A DNA stretch of 64,000 nt from Andrena cerasifolii (Eukaryota > Arthropoda > Insecta > Hymenoptera > Andrenidae): assembly GCF_050908995.1 (NCBI RefSeq), contig NC_135119.1:19063001-19127000 (forward strand), written 5' to 3'. The notes below the pieces were generated by a model. That model was not told where the DNA came from, searched no databases, and saw only the letters and a list, made by a program, of their open reading frames with translations. Of this stretch, positions 1 through 11,276 are shown piece by piece. The translations under genes and the position numbers were made by a program. Every line of letters starts with the position of its first letter. The stretch's first letter is position 1.

Positions 1-1720
1 TTGATTTCAACCTCCGTACACTGTGATCTGCGCAGAGCTGAGCTTGATTTATAGTTACTTGTATTTCAAATGGAGTTCCCCGCAGAGTGATTGTGGATCT
101 AGTTAAAGCTTATTGTCAAGGAGCATCTCTAATGTAAATAGTACATTGAGCAGCGCTATGCAGATCACATTTGAGATATTCATTGTGTACATAGTTGAGC
201 CTCACTTAATGCGTGATTATCTAATCGTTAGTTGACATAAACTTAATTGGCATTAAATTAATTGTCCGGGGAATTCGCAAGCGTGGATGAAAGATAAAAA
301 GCGTATAATGCTCTGAACAGTACAAACACAATCACTTTTTATTGGTGCATCTGGTCTGAACGATCACCGTTATCTCGTACATTATTTATAAATGTAAACT
401 CTCGTGTCGAACGAGACTTGACTGTACTGTTCGCGTAGCAAACGGCAAGGAATCACTGCAATTAACGAAGCGAAGGGAGTGCTAACAGACGGGCGATAAT
501 AAAAAAGTAATGATTACATTTGATTTTTATGTTCGCGGAAACGGTTTGTACGTTTCCGAGTTGTTTTTAAAATAATTTTTCTATTTCCTAGGAAAATGTA
601 AATCTGTGTTCGTGATAAGTATATGCCGATAACACAGGTGATTAAAAGGAAAAAAGTTATGTATTTACATTAGAATAATTTTTCAACGTGTTCCTAAGAC
701 TTTTGCAACATTTCTCTATTGATATTAATAGAATGATAGGCGAACGTGTTCAAAGGGCTCTGTTACATTAAATGTTAAATTTAGATTCTCGTATGCATTC
801 GCGACACGTCAGCTGTTTAAACATGCCAATAAGCGACGAGTGCATTTCACGATTAATGACATAACGCGTATACTGTACGTTGTTATATACTAAATGATTT
901 TACTGTACTTGTAAAAGGCGTGCTATTTCTTTGTAATGGACACGAGAATGTTGCCATGTTCAGAAAGATGTAATGACATTCGTTCGATGCGTTACGTGTT
1001 ACATGTGTTATAACATTGAAGTTTTTATGATGTATAATACGGACTTTTGTACGCATTAACATGTGTTTGTTATAAATGGAGCTGAAATACGTAAATTGTT
1101 CGAATATTAGGTTTTTAATCGGCCTTAACGAGACGAGAGATCGGATATATCGGCTGGGATACAAGACTGAGCGCTTCGCATCTTTAGAATAGCATCGGCG
1201 AGATGTAAAAAACGGGGAATAATCGCGTAAACCTAAAGAAAGAAAAAACAGAAACGATTAAGTAATACGAACCATTAATTGTTAACGTTATATACTAGAT
1301 AACATATAAAACTAGGTATACCCAATCATTTATTGTGTTATAATGTAGAAATAATGTACATAGTCTGTTGTATTACAATAACATTATAGACTATATTATT
1401 AATTATTGTATATTATACATATCTACCATGAGCGACGGTTGATAATTAAGTAGTGGTATTATTTTATTTTATATACACCACACACAAAAGGTATCATTAT
1501 AATCTAATAAAGTTTATATTTTTTGGTATTAACAGACACGAGCAATTTTTACAAATACGGTGGCGTCTTTCGTTTTTTCTTTCTGCAAATCGCGCCCAAC
1601 GTGGCAAATTATTATATCTCGGGTTATTCGCAGATCGGTGCAAAAATAGAAATCAGCGGAACGCAATCACATTGTTGTGTTTCTTTTTTCATCGTAACGA
1701 TCGTTAATCCAATCATTAAA
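1..1720. other. AT-rich non-coding stretch, no gene seen
   Basis: No open frame here is long or resembles a known protein. The sequence is AT-rich with scattered short A/T runs and no clear inverted or tandem repeat. It may hold 3' flanking DNA of the minus-strand FBXL3-like gene or of a gene outside the window, but nothing in it shows this. Confidence 0.4.
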
Positions 1721-1728
1721 TACACAAC

Positions 1729-1973
1729 CAGTGGCGGATTTAAAAAAAAAAAATGCCCAGGTGGCAAACGTTCTGAGGGGCCCATTTTTGGGGGAAAATG
1801 AAGAGGTAGTTTACTGAAAACTGGCTAAGTAGTAGTACGAAAAAAAAATGTAGTGTTTGGATACCTATACCTAATCATATTTTTCTTTTGGTCATGGGGC
1901 CCTACGGGGGCCTTCTATGCAGAGGCCTAGGTGGCAACTGCTCATCTCAGTCGCCCTGTTAAATCCGCCACTG
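1729..1973. mobile_element. hAT-like MITE with perfect 8-bp target duplication
   Basis: A 245-bp non-autonomous element with perfect 15-bp terminal inverted repeats, CAGTGGCGGATTTAA at 1729-1743 and its reverse complement at 1959-1973. It is flanked by identical 8-bp copies of TACACAAC at 1721-1728 and 1974-1981. Termini starting CAG with an 8-bp duplication are the signature of the hAT superfamily. It has no coding capacity. The perfect termini and duplication suggest a fairly recent insertion. Confidence 0.9.
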
Positions 1974-2247
1974 TACACAACATAGATAGCGACAATATAG
2001 AAAGTCTTACCAGAAACAATTGTACGGTAAAAATTTCCGATCTTCTCCCGAAGTATTGGAAATCTATAATGCTACGATCCAAAATCATATAACGCCTTAT
2101 TATAATCGATTCATGTAAAAATATAAAATACGGGATATCCGTTAAAGTCTAATTACCATTCACGCACACTTTCTCGCACGAGCTCAAGCTATTGTCTGCC
2201 ATTAATGTATTTGCCTCGCACACAAGGACTCTGTTACTCTTAAACTC

Positions 2248-3449
2248 TCAACACAACGGTATATATTCAGGCACCCACGTGCGACCAAGGAGCACTGAAA
2301 TCTTCTTCGACACTTTCAGGACATCGAGCTCCGCATCTTCTATCAGCGACGTTTCCCAAATGTACAATATTCGTAAACGTTTCGCACAGAGCGTGACAAC
2401 CTCCAGCAATCCCGAGCAGCTGAATGCAACAAGAAAAACAAGTTATCAACATGCATCGTCGCACCTGCATATTTCACAATTAGACCCACAGAATTTCTAC
2501 AATTAAAATATTTTCAAAACTGTTTGCAATTGAAAGTATTAGAGGCTTTTAAGACATTTACATTTTCTCGACAAGATATTTGCAAAGAGACTATCGTTGA
2601 ACTCAGTTCTGTAGAAAAGTAAGATTGTCATTGTACATACGTGATTTCACAATCGCCCAAACCAACGGCGCTTAAGCGCGGGCATCCCTGAGCGACAGAG
2701 AGCAGCGCATTGTCGAGTGTATCAGGCCCATAAGCAGCGATCACTAGCTCAACCAGCCGCGGGCATTGGCAACCGATGCGCAACACTGTTGCCTCCGATG
2801 GTGATTCTCCGAAGTAAAGGTGTGTTATAGGAACGTACGGAGCGAAGAGCGGACTCTGATCGTCCTCGTTCGTCATGTACGACAATCTGATTCGTTGATA
2901 CAGACAGAGCAGCGTTACCCTCTCGCCTCCAACCAAACAATGAATATCAATCAAGCGTAGGTACTCACAATACAAGATTTATGTTCGGTAGGTGACTCGA
3001 AAATGTGAACCAAGCTGTATCGCTGACCCGTGGAAGGGGCTTCGTCTCTGGGTGAGCTTCCAACCGCAGGGTCTCCAGCTGCACCTGTTTCTCGGAGCTT
3101 AAAGCTAGTAGTAATTCATCGCTGAGCAACGAATAGGACAAAGACAACTCCCGGAGGTATCTGCAATAGTTAACCAGTGCCTGGATCCCTGAAATTGCAA
3201 TTGAACCGTCAAGTAAGTCTCCAGTTTCACAAGAGATTGTAATTAGTAAAGAATCTCACCTTCGGGTAGCAACCGAGGGAACCCTTTGACCCGTAGGAGC
3301 TGCAAGGTTTTCGAGGCATCGTCATCCTTGCCAGTACGATCCTTCTTCTGTTCGATCGCATCTTCGTTCGAGATCTTCATTATGGTCTTGAACTTATCAT
3401 TATCGATCTCCTGGAACGTGGCCTTCGCAGTGGTCATTAGTGCCAGCAT
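2248..3449 (-). CDS. FBXL3: FBXL3-like F-box/LRR protein, C-terminal LRR exons (5' end unresolved)
   Basis: Four exons join in frame on the minus strand: 3260-3449, 2969-3188, 2641-2886 and 2248-2419, with GT-AG introns of 71, 82 and 221 bp and stop at 2248-2250. The peptide follows the C-terminal half of vertebrate FBXL3/FBXL21. Diagnostic stretches are LLSDELLLALSSEK, THLYFG, CPRLVELV, SAVGLGDCE and LGRTWVPEY. FBXL3 is the substrate receptor of an SCF ubiquitin ligase that degrades cryptochromes. The cysteine mutated in mouse Overtime is conserved (QGCPRLS); the Afterhours isoleucine is Val here. The final residue is Cys instead of the family's Trp. No F-box is visible. A 15-nt exon at 3529-3543 (MDEAQ, preceded by an in-frame stop) would splice in phase and give a 280-aa LRR-only protein. 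Alternatively an F-box exon lies further upstream and was missed. Family call firm, start uncertain. Confidence 0.85.
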
Positions 3450-3528
3450 CTGAAATCGCGTGGCGTGTCAGTGACAAATAACTGACCGGACGCTTAAGCT
3501 ACAATTTTACGATGCAGCTCCTGTGTAC

Positions 3529-3543
3529 CTGAGCTTCATCCAT
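3529..3543 (-). other. Possible short first coding exon of the FBXL3-like gene
   Basis: On the minus strand ATG at 3541-3543 opens five codons (MDEAQ) ending at a GTACAC donor. After a 79-bp intron this joins the exon starting at 3449 in the same phase. A TGA directly precedes the ATG in frame, so if this exon is used translation starts here and the protein has no F-box. The base at -3 is T, a weak start context. The exon is too short to be recognised by homology. Confidence 0.3.
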
Positions 3544-4507
3544 TCAGAATTAAACAAACCATTGCGCTACGCGCACATGAGAGAATTTTAAGACCCAAGA
3601 TCAGTTAAGGATAACTCGCAGACTCTAAGAACAGTTGATTCACAACGCTCTAAGGGAATAGCAACTCTTACGTTTTATCAAGCGCTGCTGTTAAACAGTA
3701 AGTTAACAGACAAATCGACTCGAACCGATGGCTGAGACCCAATAGTACTGATCGCTATCCTAAATATAGATAACAAATACTTCAAAACTTTAGACTCTCG
3801 CAATTAAAATATTATCTTTCTTCGCCAAGTTGTAGAATATACTTTCCATCGTGATTTCGCTCTTCGGTAATAACAAGCGTCACGTGTCAACCCTGTCGCA
3901 TAGTAACGATGAACTCTGAGGCAGCCGCATTAACCGTGGAAGCACGAATCTTCGACGGATCGTTCAAAGTATCGAGAGTAAACAGGCAGCGCCGGCGGTC
4001 ACCACGCGACTGCCTCCGCAGGAGTAAAAGTATACGGAAGAAACGGGCGCGATGCTGTCGGAGAGAGTACTGAGGCGGTAGGCTCGGATCCATAGATCGC
4101 TGCTCTCGGCCTTCGCGAAGGAGGTGCAGAGAAAAAGCGAAAGGACGATTGGAAAGGCGCGTAATAATTGTGCAACTGCCAACATTGATCGGAGTGGTAC
4201 CACCGTGGCGGCGGATGCCAACGACTAGGGCATGCACGTGCTGGCCGTTGCACCGTGCACCTTTAACGGGGGGTGTGCACCTCGAGGTGTACGTATACGC
4301 GAGGCTGGTAAAAGGATTCCCGGCTGTAGCTGAAAGCGGTCACGGACCGAGCGAACGTTCCTGAGGCGCAGTAGGCTATTCACGTGCTTACGTTTTACAG
4401 TCACGTGGATTCCAGAAGGGGCAAGGAAGGCTTTTGCGTTACAGCTTCCTCTCGTTTCTGGAACCGAAAATTTCCGATATGTCCCGACGGTATCTAATTT
4501 GCTTTAA

Positions 4508-4657
4508 GGGGGTAGGTTACCCTAAAAAATGTTCGAAAATTAGTTTTCAGAGTGTTTGCATATCCCGCTAGCTACATCTTTTCTGCGTATTTTAAGCGCA
4601 ACCGGGCCCCGAAATTTCAAAAATTGAAGGAATTACTGCTGAGGGTAACCTACCCCC
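4508..4657. mobile_element. TTAA-bounded MITE, 150 bp
   Basis: Perfect 16-bp terminal inverted repeats, GGGGGTAGGTTACCCT at the left and its reverse complement at the right, lie directly inside TTAA at 4504-4507 and 4658-4661. TTAA target duplication is typical of piggyBac-type elements. It has no coding capacity. It is the smallest and best preserved of the eleven TTAA-bounded elements in the window. Confidence 0.8.
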
Positions 4658-5359
4658 TTAAATGTACATTAGGGTTTCAAATGAAATACGCATTTAGGTA
4701 GGGTGATTCTAGGATTTGAAACATCCTATAGTATCATTCATCATGTTGATTTAGTTAAAATTCAATTAATTCGCAACTGGCGCAAGATAAGCTGGCATAG
4801 GGTAAGTATTTCATATTAGAAGTTGAGAAATTATGAGCCCACGCCCTTTAAGGATTATCTTTTTATCTTTAAGTTTCTAGAACCATCCTGTACAGTAGTC
4901 ACGGTGAATCGTATTCTTTCTTTTCTTTCATAATATAAATAATGAAATGATATAAATATAAAGTATCGCATAGTTAAGCGCATCCGTATGTGCAACATTT
5001 TATATTTCGCGCGATAAATAAAACGCGTGTAATCTACAAAAGGAGGTCATGGACTTGCGAGACCCGTTGCCGGTTCCCAGTAGACCATTCACGTGTTTCC
5101 CTTTGCGGCTCACGTGTCTCACGAAGAGAAAGGAGACGGATATAAATTACTAACCAATTAAGCATCACTTGCCAAACGCTCTGTAACCACTATTTCTATC
5201 GAATTTTAAACATCTCCTTTCATTCCTTCCCTACTTCATTGTAAAAACTTCTGCGGCGGAATTTATCGTTTCCCAATAAAATTAAGATGGAGAATAGAGT
5301 TCCGCGATATATGACGACGCATCTTCTTTTATCAATCTGCTTGAAACGCTAATTACTAA

Positions 5360-5540
5360 GGCCCGGTGCACACGAGCGGCCTGCGTCATTTTGCAGTCGC
5401 GTCAATACGACGACAACAACACTGCCGCAAAATATACATACATATTATATATCTCTCCATATACATACATGTACTGCTGGCAGCCAACGTTACATTGACG
5501 CGGCTGCAAAATGACGCACGCCGCTCGTCTGCACCGGGGC
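5360..5540. mobile_element. Harbinger-like MITE with long terminal inverted repeats
   Basis: Inverted repeats of about 45 bp begin GGCCCGGTGCACACGAGC on the left and, read on the other strand, GCCCCGGTGCAGACGAGC on the right. Both include a conserved GCGTCATTTTGCAG core. The element is flanked by TAA at 5357-5359 and 5541-5543. A 3-bp TAA duplication with GG/GC-starting termini fits PIF/Harbinger MITEs. No transposase is present. Confidence 0.7.
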
Positions 5541-8500
5541 TAAGATTAAAAAATCTCGCAAAGTCACAGTGCAAATTGTCCTAATTCGTTGGTCGGGCTA
5601 TACTAATCACGGGCGTTTGTACTATAATCGTGATTAACGACACTACTGTTGCGGAAATAATGAAAATAATCACGAATGCTAACCACTGCCGTGGGACAGA
5701 CAGATAATTGCGAACGATAGTGATGCGCGATGCGGTCGGTCATGAATCAAGCTGTATTACATAGATTTACGAAAAGTAAGAGCGACGTGGTTCTACTAAC
5801 TACGTAGTACATACATGAAATATCCCCATTTCGTAACGTTGAAACGGTGCACGAAATGTTGGTGGCGATCTTTTCCCCCACCTCTGTTGGACAGCGGAGC
5901 GGGGGGGGGTCGGAAGCGTCGCGCAAACCACTTACAATTAGCGGGTAGAGATTCTAATAGAATTACCTATTATCCCGGTTGAGACTGAATTTTACGCTCC
6001 TCCAAAACGGTGATCGGCGTGTGATCGCGAATCGCGTGGCACAGGTGGACAAGATGCTCGAAAGTTTGCGTAGGTGAGTCGTGTTCATTTGAAGCGAAAC
6101 CCATTTACGTCGACAGTGGGACCTCGCTTCGTCAGACTCGGATGCCCGTTAAGCTGTAACCTGAAACAAACACACTTATGTTACCATGCTGTCGCGAATC
6201 GATCAGCAACAAGTATCGCACTAAGCAATGTTCGATAATGACCACAGCGTTCGTTCCATCGGCCAATCATTTCTCCATAAATATATATACATTATTTGTT
6301 GTACAACTTTGCTTATCGCGGAACATCGCGTAGAAAATTCCGCGACGTACTTCGTCGAGCTATATCATTGTCGTCGTCGCCTTGGTTCGTCGAAAGCCGA
6401 TCACGTGATAAAAAGAAAGAGGGAAATTTGCAGGCCCACGCGTTCTACACTTCCACGCGAAAAGCTCGCGGAAATATTTTCGCTGCCGGTTCTTGCAAAC
6501 CAGTCTCGACCTAATACTGGCCTCACCGTTCATTCGAGTCGCGTTGACGCTGCTGCACGCTATCCGCCGTTGATACACGTGCTCCCGCGCTCACGTGCAC
6601 CGTCTCTTTGGCAAGTACCTGCATGCGTTCTATAGATATTCCCCGTGCGACTACCTTACATATCTTCGGTGCGATGTGCGTCATTGGCGCTATGCACTGT
6701 TTTCTCCGCTGCCCCGTCCGCGGAGAATATCGGGACCCTGAATTAAAGCTACATAGGCGTGCTAAATTAAACTAATTATTTGGAGAAAATAGATCCAACC
6801 AGAACATTCCTTACAATTCAACTGAAAATTGTAACACGCTTATTGGTTAAATGAAAGTTTCACGATCGCCACACGTTCCGTGCCAATTCGCTTCCCATGG
6901 CACGAGAGGCTCCCGCGATACGGCGGAAAAGAATTAGGTAGCGAAACGAACGTACCGTAAACATTCGTTTGTTCCATCGGAAATATGAATATTATATGCT
7001 CTGACAGTCGCACGAAACGTATTCTCAGAGTGCAGTTACCTTACATCGCGCGAATTTGCAAGGAACGTCGTAATTTTCCCGAGGTTCGCTGAGCTCCCGT
7101 TTCACGATGCCCGCATCGCTTTCGAAGTACCTAAATCAAATTAAATCCTCAGCCGAATTGATTGAAGAAAAGTTTTGCATTTAGAAGCCATCGATGATAG
7201 AGGCTATAACGACACAATGTTTATGCGAGGATTACCGTTACTGCGAGATTGGGTAACGGAATATGTTCGACGAGATTCGTGGAAAATTCATCGATGCAGG
7301 TGAATCGGAACCGTTCCGGCCATGTAACTCTTATTTACCACTTATGACGTTCTGCTGTTGGTTCTCGTTCACTGATGCAAAGGAACGAAACGCGCGGTCG
7401 TTCCGTGACACGGTCGAGCGATCAGAACGAAGGGGACGATATACCGACACTAGATTATTTTAAAAGGGCTGATATCGGGGAGGAGAAGAGGGAGTATAGA
7501 GAGGGAGCTTTCGCTCGAACGTTACGTGCTGTCAGCGTTGCGCGGACTAAACAGAGGTATAAGTTATTCCGTATAACTATACCGTATAACTTCGATCGAC
7601 TGGGAGTGGCTAACGGTGGCTAACGAAGAAGTGCGAAGAAGGCTCAGGACCGTATGTAACATCCGATGGCTCGTCCAATTCGATTTACCGTCTTTCAAAC
7701 TTAACTATGTATCGCGAAATATTCCGCGTGGACAGAGAATTCTACTTCCCCTAAAATAATTTGTTCCCGCCAATGATGCTGTGTACAAATAAGAATAAAT
7801 ACAATAAAGACAACTTGTGGCTGACGTTATATTTAAATACCCACACGTTCCTGATTTTACCTTAATTACTTTCAAAATGCAACTAAATGTACTTCTCTCA
7901 AGTAGAACGACGAAACAAAGTATAAAAGTGGTGGGATTGTTGGGTAAATGATTTGAGCAGCCAATATTTTCTGATTTGACTATAACACACCTGTTACAGA
8001 CGCGGGAAATTTGAACGCGCCGTGGGCGGAGAGAACGTAACGAAGTACTCGGAGTAGATTTAAGTGATGCGAAAAAGGTTACCTTTAAGGATGAACGTTG
8101 GCAAATGCGTCTTCTTGGTCTTCTGCTTTATTACAGGGCCGCCAAATCTGAAATGCGTTTTCACTTTGGTCCGGCAGGCCCCTTAGCGTGCCGTTGTTCA
8201 AAGATGATATAAAATGCGTTTCTACGCTTAGGTTCGGTGTCATCTTCGTCCCCTACTGATTCCACAATCTTATTAAAATATTCACTCCCTCTGTAACGGA
8301 GGATCCCATTACTCGAAGGAATTAACAATTAAGTGCGAGGGAGTTGTAAGGCTTAACAGGCGCATGCAGCCCTCTGTCGGTGCATTCAGAAAGCGTCGTT
8401 ACAATCAAGTAAAGTTAAAGAGAAGCGTTCAGTTCTCTGATTCACGCGATGCATTCGTGTCATCGTGTCTAACCTTACAAAGACTGTTCGTAGCGTTGGT

Positions 8501-8547
8501 CATAAAAAACACGCCAACGGTTTGACAGGTGCCACGGGAAGAATAAA

Positions 8548-11276
8548 ATGGCAAAATGTTTGTGCATCGGATACTTTTTACTACTCGTTATTGTAAACTT
8601 AGGTAAGACTGCATAAGAACCTAGGGAGCCAAAAAAGATCGCCCTAGAAGGGCAAGCCAAAATATTTGGTAATCCAGGTTTCTCTACATCGGGCACTCTT
8701 TACTCTTTCTGACCGTAGTAGACGCTTTTCTTCTCGATGTAAAAGTTATTAAATTTAGGAAACAATTTTACCTATCCTTAATGGTCAAATCCTTTGTTTT
8801 ACACTTGAACAAAGTAGTTCTGGCTACCCGAAGAAATAGAATTTCAGACGTATTAAAAGGATGAAAAATTATATTTTCAGTGGCTGCAGAGCGGATAAAA
8901 GATATGATTTATATGTCCTTCGATGGAGTTGCCGCCTGTTTCCGTAGGCATAACGGGTCGCATCAATTTGGATGTTCTTGTAAGACTCGTAGATCTGTGC
9001 CAGTGTAATTTTGTATAGCCGCTCGGAGTGAATCATTCTTCTCTTATTATTCCAGCTAGTAGGTCAGGAAGCGTTGGTATTATTCACTTAATCGAAGAGA
9101 ACAGTGATATTGAATGGATCGCGCGTAACGCTACCGCTGGACCATACACGGTGGTCCTTCCGTTTTTTATGTTTGCGAGAAAAACGTTGTCTCAGTTGCG
9201 AGATACGAACAATGTAAACGGAGTTCTCTTAGTAAAAAATATCAGCGAACCCCGTCCTAATGTTTATTCCCCGGAGGACACGTGTCCGAACAGATACTCG
9301 GGATATAAAAAGTGCAACGACGAATCCCCGTGGAATCCAGCCGGGTCTTCTTTGCTTATGGAGGACTGGCCCTTTCCAATGTTTTACACAGATGTAAGAT
9401 CCAGTTCTTATGCGAGCGCTTTTGATCGCTTTCGTGGTTCGCTCGCGAGGTTTAAATATCTCTAGTTCACCGGCCTCTTTTGTTTGCAGAATCAAACGCT
9501 GATAGAAGCTATAAAGCTTTGCTTCTGGAAGCACAATGCGCACGATCTGGAAACTCAGCCGTTCAGGTCGCTGTGCGCGCTGGAAATGAAGTCGTTTATG
9601 TTCGCTGCGATCAACTCTAACTCCTGCATTAAGCGTAGTGATCTGAAATGGAACTTCAACCCGACACAGTTCTGCGACCCTTTGGGGGACAGAAACATAC
9701 ATTGGCCTTTGGCTCCTATAAACAAAGACAAAAATTCCATTATATTAGTTACGGCCAGATTAGACGCTTCTTCTTTATTCGATGGAATATCGCCCGGAGC
9801 GGGTAACGTAGTGACAGGACTAGTAACGCTACTTGCCACTGCCTATTACTTGAATATTTTATCGAAAAATATTACCACTGTGGACGGTAAGCGGGATGGC
9901 GTATCCTGTAAATTATTCATCCGTGCCTCTTTCGCTTACGCTTATCTTCCCTTTTCCTTTTCAGAAACGAACGTTGTGTTCTCTTTGTTAAATGGCGAAG
10001 CTTTTGACTACATAGGGTCTAGTAGATTAGTTTATAACTTGAAGAAAGGTAATTTCAATGCGTTAGGTGGTGTAAACTTGAAATTGGACGATATTAAGAG
10101 CGTGATCGAATTCGGTCAGCTGAACAAAGGAAATATATATCTCCACGCTAATAATGGAGATAACAATAGATTGATAAACCGACTGGAAAGATCATTGAAC
10201 GCCACGGTTCTACCGGACAGTGTTCCGCCAGTATCGGTGCAAAGTTTCTTGGAGGAAAAGGCGAATCTAACGGCCGTTGTCATAAGTAATCATGGCGAGC
10301 AGTTTGAGAATAGATATTACAACGGAATCTTGGACGACGCGGAGAGCCTTGACTTCAACAGGTATCACTCCAATTCCTCGGTTCGCGTTTAAAACAAACC
10401 TTGATTCTGTACTGTACGAAACGTTCTTTCCAGAAACGATGCAAACGATCATCTTTCAACTGCTTTAGCGAAAATAGCAATTCATGTTGCAGAGGGTCTT
10501 TACGAGAACGTCACTGGTAAAGAGCCACCAGTCGCGGACGAGTCCGTTCAATCTGACGTCGAGAAGCATGTCTTCGAAATGCTGATCTGCTATTTGCAGA
10601 GCGCCAGGTGCAATTTGTTCCATGCTGCTTCGTCCCCAGGCACTAAATTGATCAATCAAGTTCTGCCACTGTACGTTGGCGTACACAGGGTACCTAGCAC
10701 TGCCACGACCCTAACTGGCCAGCTCCTTGCCTTCTTAACTAGAAAGGAGTTCCCCGATATGAATGAAACCACGTGCTACGAGAAGCATCTCATTTGGATG
10801 GCCGGTTATAAGTTTACAGGCCTGTGTATTAATTCCACGGTGAATTATAGCACGGCCATGAGCCCAGCATTTATCATTGACGGTACGTTTTCCCTCTTAT
10901 ACGTTACGTTGAATATGATTACCTAAAGAAAACGAGGAACACGAGTGACTACGTTTGACTCTTTTGCATTACTTCGAACAGGCTATGACATGAAATCCGG
11001 GGTTTACTCCACGTGGACGGAATCTATTTGGCAAACTTTAAGCGTAAGAATGTTCCTCAAGCCTTCAGCAGCCACAGAGCGATTTAGCATGATTATCGGT
11101 AGCATGGTGGCTGGCGTGTCATTCGTTTTTGTATGGTTTATTAATTCCCGCGCCGACATACTGTTCAGTTCAAGGTAAATCGACAACTTCGCAATGTACG
11201 ATTACGTGTCGTTTCTGTTTCGTGACCCTGGCTTATACGTGATAACGATTGTTCCAGAAGAGCGACAAGCTGCTAG
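8548..11276 (+). CDS. Ncstn: Nicastrin, gamma-secretase subunit
   Basis: Eight exons join in phase: 8548-8602, 8881-8979, 9056-9393, 9490-9886, 9965-10361, 10434-10882, 10982-11174 and 11258-11276. They give 648 aa (human about 709). Nicastrin is the large glycosylated type I subunit of gamma-secretase, which cleaves Notch and other membrane stubs within the bilayer. Residues 1-19 form a signal peptide. The ectodomain has many N-x-S/T sites and the conserved GEAFDYIGS motif (DYIGS 311-315), including the glutamate equivalent to human Glu333. TWTES at 589-593 precedes a single transmembrane segment at about 614-632 and a short tail (SRADILF). The start is the first ATG before the signal peptide. 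The last exon adds only six residues, RRATSC counting the split Arg codon, so the far C-terminus is the least certain part. Confidence 0.96.

Larger units (their letters stand above)
3881..6597. promoter_or_regulatory. Cluster of nine palindromic E-boxes (CACGTG)
   Basis: Perfect CACGTG hexamers start at 3881, 4235, 4381, 4402, 5090, 5111, 6402, 6576 and 6592. Less than one is expected by chance in 2.7 kb of even base composition. By eye I see roughly twenty to thirty others in the rest of the window, so local density is several times the background. CACGTG is the canonical site for CLOCK:CYCLE/BMAL1 and other bHLH factors (Myc/Max, Mitf, USF). Close pairs occur at 4381/4402, 5090/5111 and 6576/6592. 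The cluster lies upstream of the FBXL3-like gene and of nicastrin. Binding is inferred. Confidence 0.45.
3544..8547. other. Divergent intergenic region between FBXL3-like gene and nicastrin
   Basis: About 5 kb between two genes transcribed away from each other, so it should hold both promoters. CpG-rich patches occur near 3890-4370, 5870-6720 and 7260-7640. It contains nine CACGTG hexamers (3881-6597), a TTAA-bounded MITE (4508-4657) and a Harbinger-like MITE (5360-5540). I looked for an F-box exon on the minus strand and did not find one. No TATA box close to either gene start is convincing. Confidence 0.5.

Noticed and set aside
2628..3449. Reading the leftmost gene as FBXO33/FBXO39-like
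   Set aside because: The motifs LLSDELLLALSSEK, THLYFG, CPRLVELV and the end LGRxWxP match FBXL3/FBXL21 much better than FBXO33 or FBXO39.
3887..4253. Three overlapping minus-strand frames (up to 116 codons) upstream of the FBXL3-like exons, examined as a missing F-box exon
   Set aside because: None of the three frames resembles an F-box or LRR, and no good donor site joins them in phase to the exon at 3449. More likely a CpG-rich promoter or leader.
9229..9839. Minus-strand frames of 94-157 codons opposite nicastrin exons 3 and 4
   Set aside because: They are antisense shadows of strongly conserved nicastrin coding sequence.
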